A stretch of 64,000 nt of DNA from Gracilariopsis chorda (GCA_003194525.1 NBIV01000004.1:124001-188000), one strand, 5' to 3'; shown: positions 48,285-60,023, counted from the first letter of the stretch. Numbers and translations: made by a program. The notes: generated by a model from the sequence alone, not told the origin.

Positions 48285-48758
48285 ATGACCGAACTCTGCT
48301 GCCCATCTTCTCCGAGCCCGTCTCCATCCTCTCCGCGAACCCCGCCACGAACTCCCCGACCCGCCCCCCGCACACCACCGCGTCCAACCCGACCGCTCCG
48401 CAAGCGGGTCCGGCCCCTCCGCACGCTATCCCGTCCAACGAATCTCTTCGAAATCCGAATCTTCGACGACATCGTAACCCCTCCCACATCCCCGCAATCA
48501 GTCGTCAAACCCTCCCCACCTTCCCCGTTGCAGCTGTTCCCCGCCGACCAACCCGACCCCGAATCCGTCGCCGATCAGCTTCGAACCTGGCGTAAACAAC
48601 AGCAGCGACATATTCAACGTCGCTTTGCGCAACGATGGAACTTTGATATTTCCAATGACACCGCCTTGCCAGGCCAATGGCAATGGACCTGTCTATCACA
48701 TTCTTCATCAACCCCCCCTTCATCGCCGCCTCCCTCTTCACGAAGCGAACAAACCTGA
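48285..48758 (+). CDS. CDK inhibitor, KRP/CIP-KIP type
   Basis: These proteins bind cyclin-CDK complexes and block cell-cycle progression. The start is ATG 48285 (MTELCCPSSPSPSPSSP), giving 157 residues. The N-terminal 50 residues are Ser/Thr-Pro-Arg-rich with many possible CDK sites. Residues about 95-135 form the CDK-inhibitor (CDI) region: DQLRTWRKQQQRHIQRR followed by RFAQRWNFDISNDTALPGQW. The Tyr/Trp-Asn-Phe-Asp...Asp-x-x-Leu-x-Gly pattern is the hallmark shared by plant KRP/ICK and animal p27-type inhibitors. Unlike most plant KRPs, about 22 residues follow this box. AATAAA lies downstream at 48892-48897. Nuclear function is expected. Confidence 0.75.
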   Translation: MTELCCPSSPSPSPSSPRTPPRTPRPAPRTPPRPTRPLRKRVRPLRTLSRPTNLFEIRIFDDIVTPPTSPQSVVKPSPPSPLQLFPADQPDPESVADQLRTWRKQQQRHIQRRFAQRWNFDISNDTALPGQWQWTCLSHSSSTPPSSPPPSSRSEQT

Positions 48759-51700
48759 TCTATATGTCATATACATGTGCTTGGCAACGCAAAGCTTGTT
48801 TCATCTCGCCATTATTATACACGACTAACTCTACGTATCAACCTACCTTGATGTTTCACCGCCGCTTGTGTCCCGACTATTAATAAAGAAACTCGTTTTG
48901 AAACTCGGATAACAAAACTATTGCTCTTCGTCCGTCCCTCATCCCTGTGTAGCCCTCTTACTACCAATCGAGCTTCAATTCGCTATCATCTTCACAACAT
49001 CCCCTTCATTCTACATGCAATCAGCATCACCAATCTGCCACAACAGCCGTACTAAGGCGCCGTTTCAGAGAGCGGCGTAAAACCGTCTTCGCCAACGCAC
49101 AAAACCACTGTCTTCCATCAGCGTCACCGTCCAAACTTACTGCCGCCGTGCCACACGGCCCAGCCTATCCTACCGCCCCCGTCACAGAAAGCACCGTTTA
49201 CCGGGCCCGTGTTGTGGTGCCCTCTTTGCAGGCATCTCGTGCTGTCGCAAGCGTTTGTGGTTTGTGTGGCGTCACACTAATGTGACTGCCGTTTTTTTTT
49301 GCGTGCCCACACCGCTTACATGTCAGTTCTGTTTGCCCTTCTGCTCATTGTGCGGTTTCCTGTGCTGTTGTTGTTGTGGCAGTTGCGTTAGTTTGAGTTG
49401 TTGGGGGGGATTGCGTGAGTCGTCGTTTATCGACACCCACTTTGTGCGCTGTGTATCTCATGTCCTCTCTACTAAACGCGTTCCACGCGGCGTTCACTTG
49501 CGTTTAGTGTGCACCTTTTCTTACTGAGGAGTCTTGTGTTCGTTTCTATCTGGCATGGGGAAGCCTGTGCTTGCAAAAGGCCGCAGTCTGCAAACCTGAG
49601 CGCTTTGGCGTCATCCGCGTACAATGCTAACGATATTCATGGAGAGATCACACCCGTTTTTAACTTCTGCTCGCTAGAATGCACACAGTGGTTGCGCGCT
49701 GAGCGACACAAGGGTACAGCGGTAACTTGTTGACCTCACCGCGTACGCTCCCCTACCCACAAGTTACGAACCTGCCAACCATAGGTGAGGTGGTCACCGT
49801 TGGTACAGTACACAAGCAAGACAGAACATCGCTTCGTTTGCGGTTGTATGTAGTAAAAAGTTTGTTGAGCAAGAGCCCACCATAACCAAACCGCATCATA
49901 TCGAGAACTGAAAAGCCCCAAGCGCAAGCGCTCAAAAATTCAAACCATCATCACGAGGATCATGTCAAGCGCACGTCCAGACGCTTCACCTCCATCGTGC
50001 GAGGAAAAGATACCTCCGTAGCAAAGGTTATCTTAAAACCGCATCGTGCGCCATCCCGCCACCAAAACTGTACAAACCAAATCAACAACGCCCCCACCCT
50101 ATGCATAACAACTTCCATCTTGATATTACTCTCCCCGCAAACTATCCAAAAACGGCTCAACCGTCGTCGTGACGCCGTACATATTATTGCGACCCCGTAT
50201 CGATATCACCGTTTTCGCCATCGCCACAAAGATATCAGTGATATCCCGCACGCCGCTCTCAAGTTTGTGTACGGTCATCACACTGTACCCTTCGTACACT
50301 CAAATCACAGCCGCTGTCACAGAGCCTGCTTCAATCTTCAAGGTTGCGCAAGTGAGGGTTACTGGAATCTAAGACGTATTACAACCCTTAAAGACAAGAC
50401 TAATATTCAAATCCGTCCATTCGCAACGTTCACATATCTACAAGCCTTCCTTTCTTTGCTTTGTTAAGTTAACAATGACCTTGTCAGCTGTTCTGGTCGA
50501 AGCCCTGCTCCCCGCCCTGCCACCCAAAATTTTTTGTGGTTTCACAAAGCTTGTAACAGTCACCACTCGTAAACTCTTCCCCTTGGTGATACGATACCGT
50601 GATCATTCTGAAAGCGTTCTGTTGTAGTGTACCATGCCGATTTTGCAGCCTGCATAGGTTAGTGCATAGGTTGGTACAAGAGCGTGCGCAAATATCGCAA
50701 ACCACGCCTGCTGGAGGGTTAAGAAGGACGCACTGCCTGAGCACGGCACCATCACGACGAGTGGGCCCGCCATATATGCCATTATTGTCGTTACACACCC
50801 CGGTAGCCGTACCCACATTTGTACGAAGGGTATGACAAGACCCCCAACGCCAAGCGCCACCTATTGCCGTAAGGCAACTCTCCTATTTTACCCCACTCAA
50901 CGCAAGCAAACCAAAATGCCCCATTCTTTGCATCATACGAAACGTATCTAAGAGACTTCATAAGTTCACAAATATTATCCATGCCCTTTCGAAGGGCAAT
51001 GGATAAACCTATCACGGCCCGCAGTACTCAATCATTTGTTTGCGTCCCCCATTTGTACATGGGGTCACGTACGCCGGGTAAAGGGTTACAGTATTAGATA
51101 GAAGATATGTTGTTTTCCCCACCAGTTTGTCGCCAACAATTGTTTAAAGCAAAGGTCAGAAACTGTGTTTCGACATTTGCCATACGACGGCCCCTAGCCG
51201 CAAGAATCAATTCATTCATCGCTCCTGACTACGCTGAAAGATATCATGTCAAATCTGCCCGTCCCATCACATATTTTCCTCCCGTGCGGTCGGTGAAGAT
51301 CGCTAAGGATACGGGGATGCAAGGATGGCTCGCAACCGCGGGTTGATGTGAAGGGTTGTCGCCGTAGTCTAGTTTACTTTCCCCCAACGTGCGGTGTTTA
51401 GGATTGGGTGTTTCACGCGCTGACAACGAACGCTCTGCGGCTCACATTGGTTCAGACGTAGTCACGTTTCAAACTCTCATGATGAAGAATACACTGTAAA
51501 CTGACGCATTGCTTCATGCCGCAATGGCGAGCAAACTCGGAACCGGGAATGTTCGAGAAACCAACTACAATTGGTAAAGCTTATAATAATAAGCTCGTAA
51601 TTTCTTGTTCCCAGACGTGACTCATCTCGTCGGCCATTCTGCGTCGCTGCACTAGTCTTTGAGTAAACACTGTATGTGTCATGCTCTGGTGTTTAGGTGA

Positions 51701-52652
51701 ATCACCTGTTCCTCACGTCATCCACCGCCGAAACTCCTCCTCCAGTCGGGGCATTGTTGGCTACCAGTGGTAGAATCCTTCCGAGGCAGAAAAGCACCGC
51801 ATTGATGCTCTTGAGATTTCTCTACCAGCTAAGGGTTACCTGTAAATAGAGTTATCCGTCTACAGCCGGGTTTTTAGATCTCAGCCGGCCCTGCAATCAC
51901 GAAGAAAGTGTGTCTCCTTGCAGTTGACGACCAATAATCAGAAGCCAAAGAGCAACAACAGCAATTCAGCAGGCAGATGTGCCACAAGACAGGGAACGGA
52001 TTTGCAACGGTCCGTTGCGAATACCTTCGTAGTTGCCGAATTGTTTAATCATTGCGCGTAATCCTAGCTCAAAAAGTCTTTGGTGACCAGCCTTCCCTTC
52101 ATAGCATCCATCTGAAAGCATTTATTTGAAAAGTAGCGTCCTAGCGCAGATTCATCTCCCGGTCACTGTCAGTGCCATGTAACTCTACCTCACGTCTTTC
52201 TCGAGAGAAGTCGTATGGGACATTCGCTGTATGCCTCCCCTTCTAAATCGCCTCCTGTTTCAAAACTGCGCCCGCTACTGCGGGTCTATACATACACCTT
52301 ATACCTGATGTACAGGATGCCAGAGACAAATCCAAACTGCGTCTAATCTCCTACACCCGTAGTAATGTCGACAGTTCGTGTAGTGCGTTGCCGCACCCCG
52401 CGAGCAATAGGGTCAAACTTATAGCCTCCAAACGTTGTAACACACAGTACAAATAGATATGTGTGCTCTTCTCTGACGCTCAAGGTTGCACGATGTCCGT
52501 ACTCGAGGTTGCTAACCTTACCTTGTTGCTAGAGTGCACTCACTCACAGGCAAGCGATAGCCCTTTCATTCGTAACCCTTACCTCCAAAGCCGTCTCCTT
52601 CACATTTCACCTTCCTCTCTCTTTTTTTCGCTATATCTCTCCCTAATTCATC
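48759..52652. other. 3.9-kb gene-poor interval
   Basis: The left end holds the KRP 3' UTR (AATAAA 48892-48897). Overlapping minus-strand frames at 50484-51015 have protein-like text (MDNICELMKSLRYVSYDAKN; FTSGDCYKLCETTKNFGW) and a CACTAAC...CAG site, so a spliced minus-strand gene is possible. AAGGGTTAC motifs lie at 51081, 51831 and (as GTAACCCTTACC) 52572. No tRNA, snRNA or rRNA was recognised. Confidence 0.35.
48892..48897 (+). terminator. Poly(A) signal of the CDK-inhibitor gene
   Basis: AATAAA 134 nt after the stop codon. Confidence 0.5.
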
Positions 52653-54071
52653 ATGCTGAAGCTGTTGCTCATGCTGCTCTTGTCGAGCGTGCACTGCTTT
52701 CAGCCTTCCCCGGGAGTGGTAAACTCTGTCAAGAGTCCCATTATAAATGGGAACCGTGTTGTTCAAACTCGCCTCTTCGCACAGATTCCGGATTGGAATG
52801 GCAAACCCGCTCGTGTAAACTTCATCACATCTCATGGTCCAGATTTGTACGTGTGCACTGATACAACTGGCGGTCTCATCTACAAGGTCACGCCCTGGGG
52901 TCAGGTGTCTATGTTCTTCAATGTGGCCGATGCTATTTTCCGCACAACGGGTCGTCGCATGTCCTTTGCCAACCGGATTCACGGTGGTTTGCGAAGTCTC
53001 GCCTTTCATCCCCTGTTCTCGGAAAACGGTTTGCTCTATGTCAGCGCTATGGAGGAGAAACCAACCGAACCATGGCGGTTTCGGTACCTTTCCACCCCAC
53101 CCAAAACGGCCCGTGCAGACAGCGTAGTAATCGAATTCCGATACGACTTCAAGCAGAATCGAGTTTTGTCATGGACTTATAGAGAGGTCTTGAGAATTGG
53201 TGTGCCGGTGTTTGATCATCCCATAAGGCAGATTGGATTCTACTGGCGCAACTTGTACATCTCGCACGGGGACGGTTCCGTGCAGAGCGCAACTGCTGGC
53301 GGAGGCCAACGTAATGACGCCCTCGGCAAGATTCTCCGCATCAACCCTTTAAAGCATGGAAACCAGCCTTATTCTATCCCATTCTTGAATCCATTTGTGA
53401 ACACATGGCGTATGCCCGAAATTTATGCCACGGGTTTCCGCAACCCCCACAACTTCTGCTTCGGAAAATGGGGTGAGCTGTTTGTCACGGATGTCGGTCG
53501 TGATAATTTTGAAGAGATCAATATTGTTAAACCCGGAGCAAATTATGGTTGGTCCGAACGTGAGGGAAATGCGCGGCATTTGCCGGGCGGAGGATTGTTA
53601 AGTGGTATAGCGCCCTTGCCATGGAATGATTCAGCATACGGATACACATACCCCAACGTCATATTGGGCCATGCGGCTCGCTATGGTCGCCGATTTGTTG
53701 GTCAAGCCATTTCGAGCAGCTGCCCAATTGAAAACACTTCCCCTCTTTCAAATACCATTCTATTCAGCAACTTTCCAACTGGTGATATGTACTACTCTTT
53801 GCTCAGTGAAATGAGATTCGCCAATACGACAGGGGCCCCGTGGCAGTTGTCATCCGCGCGAGTGTTTAGACCTAGAATATTCTTTGACCACGACAATAAC
53901 CCCAACACTCCACCTATTCGAGTCCAGAGATTGTTGGACATTGTGCAGATGGACCCCCGCTTTGCATCCGAAAAGCGAGTTGACGTTCGATTCGGACGAG
54001 GTCCCTCTGGCGAGATCTATTGGTCTAGTAAGAAAAACGGCAGAATATATTTGATCACGAATTCCATGTAG
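52653..54071 (+). CDS. Secreted glucose/sorbosone dehydrogenase-like protein (HIPL type)
   Basis: A six-bladed β-propeller of the soluble quinoprotein glucose dehydrogenase family. The start is ATG 52653 (MLKLLLMLLLSSVHCFQPSP), giving 472 residues, and the first ~18 residues are a clear signal peptide. Family landmarks are LRSLAFHPLFSENGLLYVSA, ISHGDGSV, NDALGKILRINPLKHG, YATGFRNPHNFCFGKWGELF and VTDVGRDNFEEINIVKPGAN followed by YGWSEREG. The C terminus (GRGPSGEIYWSSKKNGRIYL) is the closing blade. Whether PQQ is used cannot be told; HHIP-like eukaryotic relatives are often of unknown substrate. Probably extracellular or cell-wall located. Confidence 0.88.
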   Translation: MLKLLLMLLLSSVHCFQPSPGVVNSVKSPIINGNRVVQTRLFAQIPDWNGKPARVNFITSHGPDLYVCTDTTGGLIYKVTPWGQVSMFFNVADAIFRTTGRRMSFANRIHGGLRSLAFHPLFSENGLLYVSAMEEKPTEPWRFRYLSTPPKTARADSVVIEFRYDFKQNRVLSWTYREVLRIGVPVFDHPIRQIGFYWRNLYISHGDGSVQSATAGGGQRNDALGKILRINPLKHGNQPYSIPFLNPFVNTWRMPEIYATGFRNPHNFCFGKWGELFVTDVGRDNFEEINIVKPGANYGWSEREGNARHLPGGGLLSGIAPLPWNDSAYGYTYPNVILGHAARYGRRFVGQAISSSCPIENTSPLSNTILFSNFPTGDMYYSLLSEMRFANTTGAPWQLSSARVFRPRIFFDHDNNPNTPPIRVQRLLDIVQMDPRFASEKRVDVRFGRGPSGEIYWSSKKNGRIYLITNSM

Positions 54072-54454
54072 CTAGAAGGACCCTTGTACTGCACACCCCA
54101 GCCTGTCGTAACACGAGAGATTCTTCTACCTTTAACACCTGTAGCGTTCGCTTTTCGTTTCAAGGACGGAAAGGCCTCTCGTTAAAACATTTGTTCGAGA
54201 ACGACTTCTAGAAGAGCAACGCAAGCTTGATGGTGCCCTTATGGAGTTGTGTGTGTATGTTATAATGGGGTTGCATCCCTAATTCCGAGTCTGTGCTAGT
54301 GATCTGAGAAGAATCCCGTTCCCCCTAGAATCTGGAGTTTAGATATAGCATTCCACATTCGCTGGTGACAAGGGGATCAGCAAATTGTCGAGTCATGTTT
54401 CTGCCAATTGCAATGGTCAGAGAAAGACTGGGTCACATGTTAGGTGTGCAGTAA
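54072..54454. other. Intergenic up to the Harbinger element
   Basis: 3' flank of the dehydrogenase-like gene. It ends with the TAA (54452-54454) that is the left target-site copy of the transposon. Nothing else is seen. Confidence 0.5.
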
Positions 54455-54810
54455 GGACATCTCCACCGGTTGGAGTAAAGCATCAAACCAGGAAATATTT
54501 TCCTTTTTGCTGCCGACGACGTTTCCCACCGGTAAAATTTGAGAGGCAAATCTTTTAAACAGGGCAAAATCAGGGTGCAAATCGGAACTATTTGCCTCAG
54601 ATACTTGCCTCCGATGAGCAAAAACTTACCAAGTGGCACTCGCCGGTTGGCATCATCTCCCGCCAGGACTGGACCGAAACAGCAGTGTGTGTATGTCCGC
54701 ACTGAAAAGGCGCCACTATCTATCCTGTTTTCTTTCGAAAAGGCCATTGAAGGTGGACTGCCCAGCTCCAAAGAACCTCTTCCTCGACAGCATCTATCAA
54801 AGGAAACAAA

Positions 54811-55690
54811 ATGGCCAAACCAACTAGGGAATCAAGCTCCTTCTCGAAACAGTCAGACTGTCCGTTCTGCGCGGCAAAGAAAACGAAAACCAGAGGGTCA
54901 AATTTTACCTCCTGTAATGATGTAGCTGTCACCAAAGCTTTATTTCATTGTTTCGATAACTTTATCAAAGAAACTGAACAAGGAAGTGAGATATTCTTCT
55001 CCAACGTATCGAAGAAATATGATGACATATTAAAGCCTCATACTCGCGATCTTCGCTCATTGAGATCCCTAAAAGCGCAAATTGAACTTGTGAACGAGAC
55101 AAACATCATTTTCGGGTTGGTATAAACCTATCGTACGAATGTAGCCAACTGGTTCAAATGCTGCCGATAAGTTGCGTTTAGCTACAGGTCTCTATAGCAG
55201 AAAAAACATGCGCAACGCATTCGACGATTATGGCAAAAAATTCAAGTTTTCTGCATCCTGGAATGTTTTGAAGGAACATGCGAGATTTAGTCTCTTCTAT
55301 GCAATAGCCATGGATTATTTCAAAGCACGAACCTAACTCAATGAGAACTTTTCAACTTCTTAGAACGTTCCTGATCGATTTGAAGAGTCCAAAGAATGCG
55401 AGCCACGTTGGAAAAGCCAAGCATTACCTCCTATAGGACTAGCGAGCGCGAAAAAAGAAGCTTGGAAAGAACGTATTGCACAACGAAAACTCTCGGTTGC
55501 AAAAGAAGCCTTGGACGCGCAGCATTAACGAATTGTTGCAATGCATAAACACTATGAGATACTGCTGTTTACTTCCAGTCGTCTAGGATCAGAGAGAAAC
55601 GAAATGGCGAAATACTCTCGCACCATGCGCAAACGAGTTGTTTGCAATATACGCAATTATAAAAAGCGTCAGAAGCAGTCAAAAAAGCTG
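54811..55690 (+). pseudogene. Harbinger accessory Myb/NAM-associated-like protein, broken
   Basis: The first frame (54811-55125) reads MAKPTRESSSFSKQSDCPFC, then RGSNFTSCNDVAVTKALFH and GSEIFFSNVSKKYDDILK, the trihelix/Myb-like part. After stops, text resumes near 55215 with NAFDDYGKKFKFSASWNVLK and HARFSLFYA. Near 55370-55530 comes DRFEESKECEPRW, then PIGLASAKKEAWKERIAQRK, the NAM-associated C-terminal motif. Relatives guide the transposase to the element ends. The copy is interrupted by at least two frame breaks. Confidence 0.6.
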
Positions 55691-55948
55691 TGAACAATCT
55701 CCACCGATATAAGAGAGGATAAAAAAATCTGCGACAGCACTTCGTCCCCTTTCTCAGGCAAACTGGGACCCGGAGGCACCACGAACGCTCTATAGCTGCT
55801 CAACTAGTAGTGCTTTCGTTTCCAAGTGCATCTGAACATCTGCCATAAAGTTCTCCGTCATACGTAATGCTGCTATTGACCCCGGCGTAACAACTGTACT
55901 GTTTTTAGGTCCGTTTCTAACCCAAATTGGATCGATTGCATCTCCGAA

Positions 55949-56950
55949 CTACATTGGAGAGTCTAAAATTTGTGTGACAGTGTACCTTCCAACATTTTGC
56001 TCCTCCTCATCTATTTCAATCGACATATTGTGCAGTATCACACAATATTTCACAATCGTTTCCATCTTTGCTCTAACGCAGAAGCGACTAGCTTTCCGTA
56101 GTATGTGCCACTTATTCTGGAGGCGTCCGAATGCACGTTCAACATCATTGCAAATACTTTCTTGAATCGATGAGAAATGCGCTTCTTTAGCATTAGCAGA
56201 GTGTGACTCTGGAAGAACAAAGCAAGGATATCTGGGGTAAGTTCCATCTCCAAACCAGTATGGTATTTTCCATTCCTGTCCTGCTTTTTTGTAATTCCAA
56301 GGAATCGGATACCTTCCCATTGCTATTTTGTCCAGCAGGTTAGAATTCTGCAGTACATTTATATTTTTAGTGCTTCCCAGCATTCCAACAAACAAGTGCC
56401 AAATCCACATCCTGTCATCGGCATTCGCTTCCAGTGTGATAGCAGGCACCTCTTCCTTCCCTACGAACTGACCTTGCCAGGCAGTGGGACAGTTCTTCCA
56501 AAGCCATTTACAGCAGTCGATGGATACTAGTAGCCCAGGGCACCCACGTGCTTCATTTTGAAGAAGTAAGCTTTTTAAAACCTTTTCATTTGTATTTCGA
56601 AGGTATTCAGTCCCGAACACTATAATAAAACCTTGACAGAAATGTTGAACACACTGCAGAGTAGTTGAATCTCCAGTCGTACATACTCATCAAAAAAATC
56701 ATCGCTGCTGCCGTTTGCAAGCATTCGCAAAGCGGCTGTGAGCCTCTGGTCAGTAGAGAGGCCTATCCGTCCTGTTGCATCTTTTCATAAATGAAAACTG
56801 CTCTCTGCGTGCAATAAAAATGTTCGAATACGAGCATATAACTTTGGGGTCAGTCAAAACCTTCTTTGAAAAGCATGGGCATCATAAACGGGAGCATTGG
56901 AGAAATAGTCACGCTAGAGCTATTCCGCCCTCTATTTGCGAAAGCGCTCA
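55949..56950 (-). pseudogene. Harbinger DDE transposase, frameshifted N terminus
   Basis: The longest frame (56620 down to 55949) has the plant-type Harbinger transposase core (DDE_4 / Plant_tran family). It reads FGTEYLRNTNEKVLKSLLLQ, GLLVSIDCCKWLWKNCPTAW with the first catalytic Asp, ANADDRMWIWHLFVGMLGST with the following NINVL, FGDGTYPRYPCFV with the second Asp, and DVERAFGRLQNKW with the Glu. Upstream on the same strand, TGRIGLSTDQRLTAALRMLA (about 56780-56720) matches the family's N-terminal region. It is separated from the core by a one-base frameshift and a TAG near 56625-56690. Further upstream text near 56800-56880 is broken by stops. The DDE residues are intact; the N terminus is not. 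Confidence 0.8.
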
Positions 56951-57443
56951 ATATTGGGCGCTCGTCCAGGGCGTGAGCCGCCCCTGACTACATTTTCGTC
57001 AGAAACGGAAGAGCTAGATATGAGCACGAGTTTTTCAAGTTCGTCTTCGAATATTATTTTGTTGTCCATTGGTGATGCATGTGGAACTCGCACCTCCAGG
57101 ACCAGTGGGGAGTTAACAATCGGAGGCAAACAGGAAAACGATCAAATTTACACCGACCAGTGACAGTATGCCAAGTTAATGCCAGGTTTGCCTTTCTGCG
57201 CCTTCGCACCTGAAGCCAGTGGAGATGTCCTAACACTAGTCTCTATCTGACCGGCGACCTCATATGAGGTCAATTTTAATTACTATAGACCCTTATCAAA
57301 ACCTTAAAGCTTTTCCAAAAACTTTTTCGCTTTGATATTCTCACCATTTCTTCCATGCCGGAAGCGTTGAACCATGTCCACAACACATCACCAACAGTCG
57401 TAGCGATCGAACCAAGCACAATTGTCAACAACATTCGTACACT

Positions 57444-59676
57444 ATGGCCATGTCCACAGATCTTCGCAGAACTGTTGTAACAACTGTCAACAGCCGTGCT
57501 CGTCTGGTTACAAATGACGCTGAATGCAAACATTATTATGGATCTCTATGGAAATCAAGAATGGTACAAGGTCCGGTCCTTAATGTTGACATTCGAAAGG
57601 TCAACAATCGAAATCCCACTTTTCTGACTATGAAGTTTAGTCTACCGAACCAAGAAAAAGAAGTAGCCCTACCTTTATCCAGTTTCAAACTAGGTACCGG
57701 TGTTGATGAAACCGTGAATGATGCAGAAGAACCTACTACCGGGTTTGAACCGATTAATACGCAAATATCGAGGAAGATGCTCTTGCGACATCATCGCAGA
57801 TGCAAGTTTTGCAGCCGCAAACAAGTTTATTAAGCGAAAATGCACCTGTCCAATCAACTGTGATTCATAGCCGTGTGTGGGAAACCTATACGACGTTGAG
57901 TCCCCTGAATGGTTGTATGCAAATGCATCAGTGGAAAGTGGTTGGCCCAGCCGGAGGTTTTATCTCACCCGTCATGTTCTTCCAAACATGAGCGCATTAG
58001 ATTTCTTCCTTTGGATTATCGTATGCAGTATTTGTAGTTCATAGTGAACAAAACAAATGTTCGGTTAGAAAGCAAAGACGCTCGGAGGACGTCAGGAGGA
58101 GACCTGCTCAATTCTTTGGAATTCTTCTCCTAATGACTCGCATTGAGTTGTATAACAGACGGGAACTTTGGAACCTGGAGCCTTTTTCTAAGTTTATTCC
58201 TGAGCCAAATATTGGTCTTGCGATGTCACAGAACAGATTTGAAATGCTTAGAAGTTCAATATGCTTCAGCGGATATGGTTTGACTGCAGAGCAAGGAATC
58301 GCGCGTTGGTTCTTCATAGCATATTTAGTGAAGGCAATCAATGAACATCGTCGGTCTTTTGTCACGCCATCACATGTCTTATGTGCTGGCGAAGGAATGT
58401 CACGATGGTACGGATTAGGCAGTAATTGGATTCATGTCGGGCTTCCGCACTATACGGCATTAGATAGAAAGCCAGAAAATGGTTTTGAAATGAAGGCCGT
58501 ATGCTGTGCACGAAGTGGCATAATGCTGAACATTGAGCTCAGTATGGGTGCTAATATTCTGGAACACGTTTTTGTTTCTGACAACGCCCATGGAACGGCA
58601 GTCTTACTTCACTTAGTGCAACCATAGTTTGGAACATGGAGGTAGGTTTTTGGGGATTCCTTTTTTGGGTGTGTCAGTACCGCGGAAGCAGTACTGGAGA
58701 AAGGTTTAAGGTTTACTGCAGTTGTTAAAAATGCTATTCGTGAATATCCTGTGGAATATTTCTCCGAAACTACTCTATTGGACAGGGGAGATTTTGTATC
58801 TATGCTATCAAAAGAAAGCATTATCAATAATGATATAATGGCTATAATGTGGATGGACAGAGAAAGCAGTTATTTCAAATCAACCTCTAGCACGCTTAAT
58901 CCTGGTTCTCCTATTATTCGAGAAAGGTGGAGACGGAAGGGAAATATTTCTAAGAAAGTGGATTTGGAGGTTGCAATTCCCGAATTGTGTGAAGAGTTTT
59001 ACAAAAATGTTCAATGGTCGATAGCCATAGCAGATGCAAGACAAGATGATCTGAATCTGGAGAAGAAAATTGAAGTTAAAGAGTGGTCATTTCGAGTGAA
59101 TTGATCTCTTTTAGCAATTATTATTGTGGACGCGTAGAAGTTGTATAAAGCCACAAATGGAAGCAGAAACGTGAAGAGTCCGCATCACTTCTATTGCCAA
59201 TTGGCTGATGAACTAATTGAGAATACATGGGATACCACAGTTCTAATGAATAGAGATGAGCAACAATGTGAAAATGTTCATGAGAAGCCAATTTTTGCAT
59301 GCACTGGCTTGCATTTAATGCAAACGAATAGACAGAGAAAAATAAGAATGGTAAAACTACAAAAGCTTTATATCAAGAACGATGCAATTGTTGCAAGTGG
59401 AATACAAATTCCAAGCTTTTATGTTCTGGATGCTATATCAGGATGGAAAAAGAAGTGTTTTTATGTCACACTGGTACTAATAGAGAATGTTTTATGAAAC
59501 AAATTGAAGAGTGTTACGGTATAATGAAGTTCAGAAGCTGGTACATACCTCAACAATTTTGTCAATCTTCGTGTTTTATAGTAAAAATCTATGTTTCAAT
59601 GCAAAATTTTACCACAAGTTCATCTTACCTTAACCCCCCACTAACTCAATCCTTGTTACTTAGACTTGCTGGATAA
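57444..59676 (+). pseudogene. piggyBac-like transposase, multiply frameshifted
   Basis: Successive plus-strand frames give parts of one protein. 57444-57833 covers the N-terminal region. The catalytic core includes FFGILLLMTRIELYNRRELW, MSQNRFEMLRSSICFSG, INEHRRSFVTPSHVLCAGEG and GIMLNIELSMGANILEHV (about 58100-58627). EYFSETTLLDRGDFVSMLSK and ELCEEFYKNVQW lie at 58751-59104, and a C-terminal part at 59141-59497 (YKATNGSRNVKSPHHFYCQL, then ADELIENTWDT). A Cys-rich tail in another frame (CFLCHTGTNRECF, about 59450) resembles the terminal zinc motif. Order and content match the piggyBac-like (DDE_Tnp_1_7) family. At least three frame breaks make it inactive. Confidence 0.7.
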
Positions 59677-60023
59677 TTTAAATTCTATGACGAAACTGCC
59701 CCTTTAACAAATATCACCATATTCTTTCTGCTGTTCAGGTGGGTGTTTAAAACCCTTCTGAGAGTTTAAATATATTAAGAGTCAGTCGAGCTCCCGAAGG
59801 AGTTTTGGAGTTTAAGTAAACTCAGCGGGGTTGGAACTCACGTTTTGTTGCTCGCATGTGACCTGACGACCAATAAGCTGCTTTCATGGCTCAGTGGTAG
59901 TCTTCTACGACTACTCATAGTTCAAAGAGAGCGCCGTTGGCCATTTTTCAAGTTCAAAATATGAAATGTGCGGTCATGCGGATCATATTTCAATTGTTTT
60001 TTAATTTTGCATGCTGGTGCGTG

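Larger units (their letters stand above)
54455..57230. mobile_element. PIF/Harbinger DNA transposon, both TIRs and TAA target duplication
   Basis: Length 2776 bp. The left end reads GGACATCTCCACCGG (54455-54469). The right end, reverse-complemented, reads GGACATCTCCACTGG, one mismatch in 15. Each end is flanked outside by TAA (54452-54454 and 57231-57233), the 3-bp TWA duplication typical of PIF/Harbinger. Inside are the two expected genes in convergent orientation: a Myb/NAM-associated-type protein (+) and a DDE transposase (-). Both carry stops or frameshifts, so this copy is probably non-autonomous, but its ends are intact. Confidence 0.88.

Noticed and set aside
59885-59945. tRNA-like A-box sequence (TGGCTCAGTGGTAG)
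   Set aside because: No matching B-box (GGTTCGANTCC) or cloverleaf follows; AGTTCAAAG is too weak. At most a tRNA-derived fragment.
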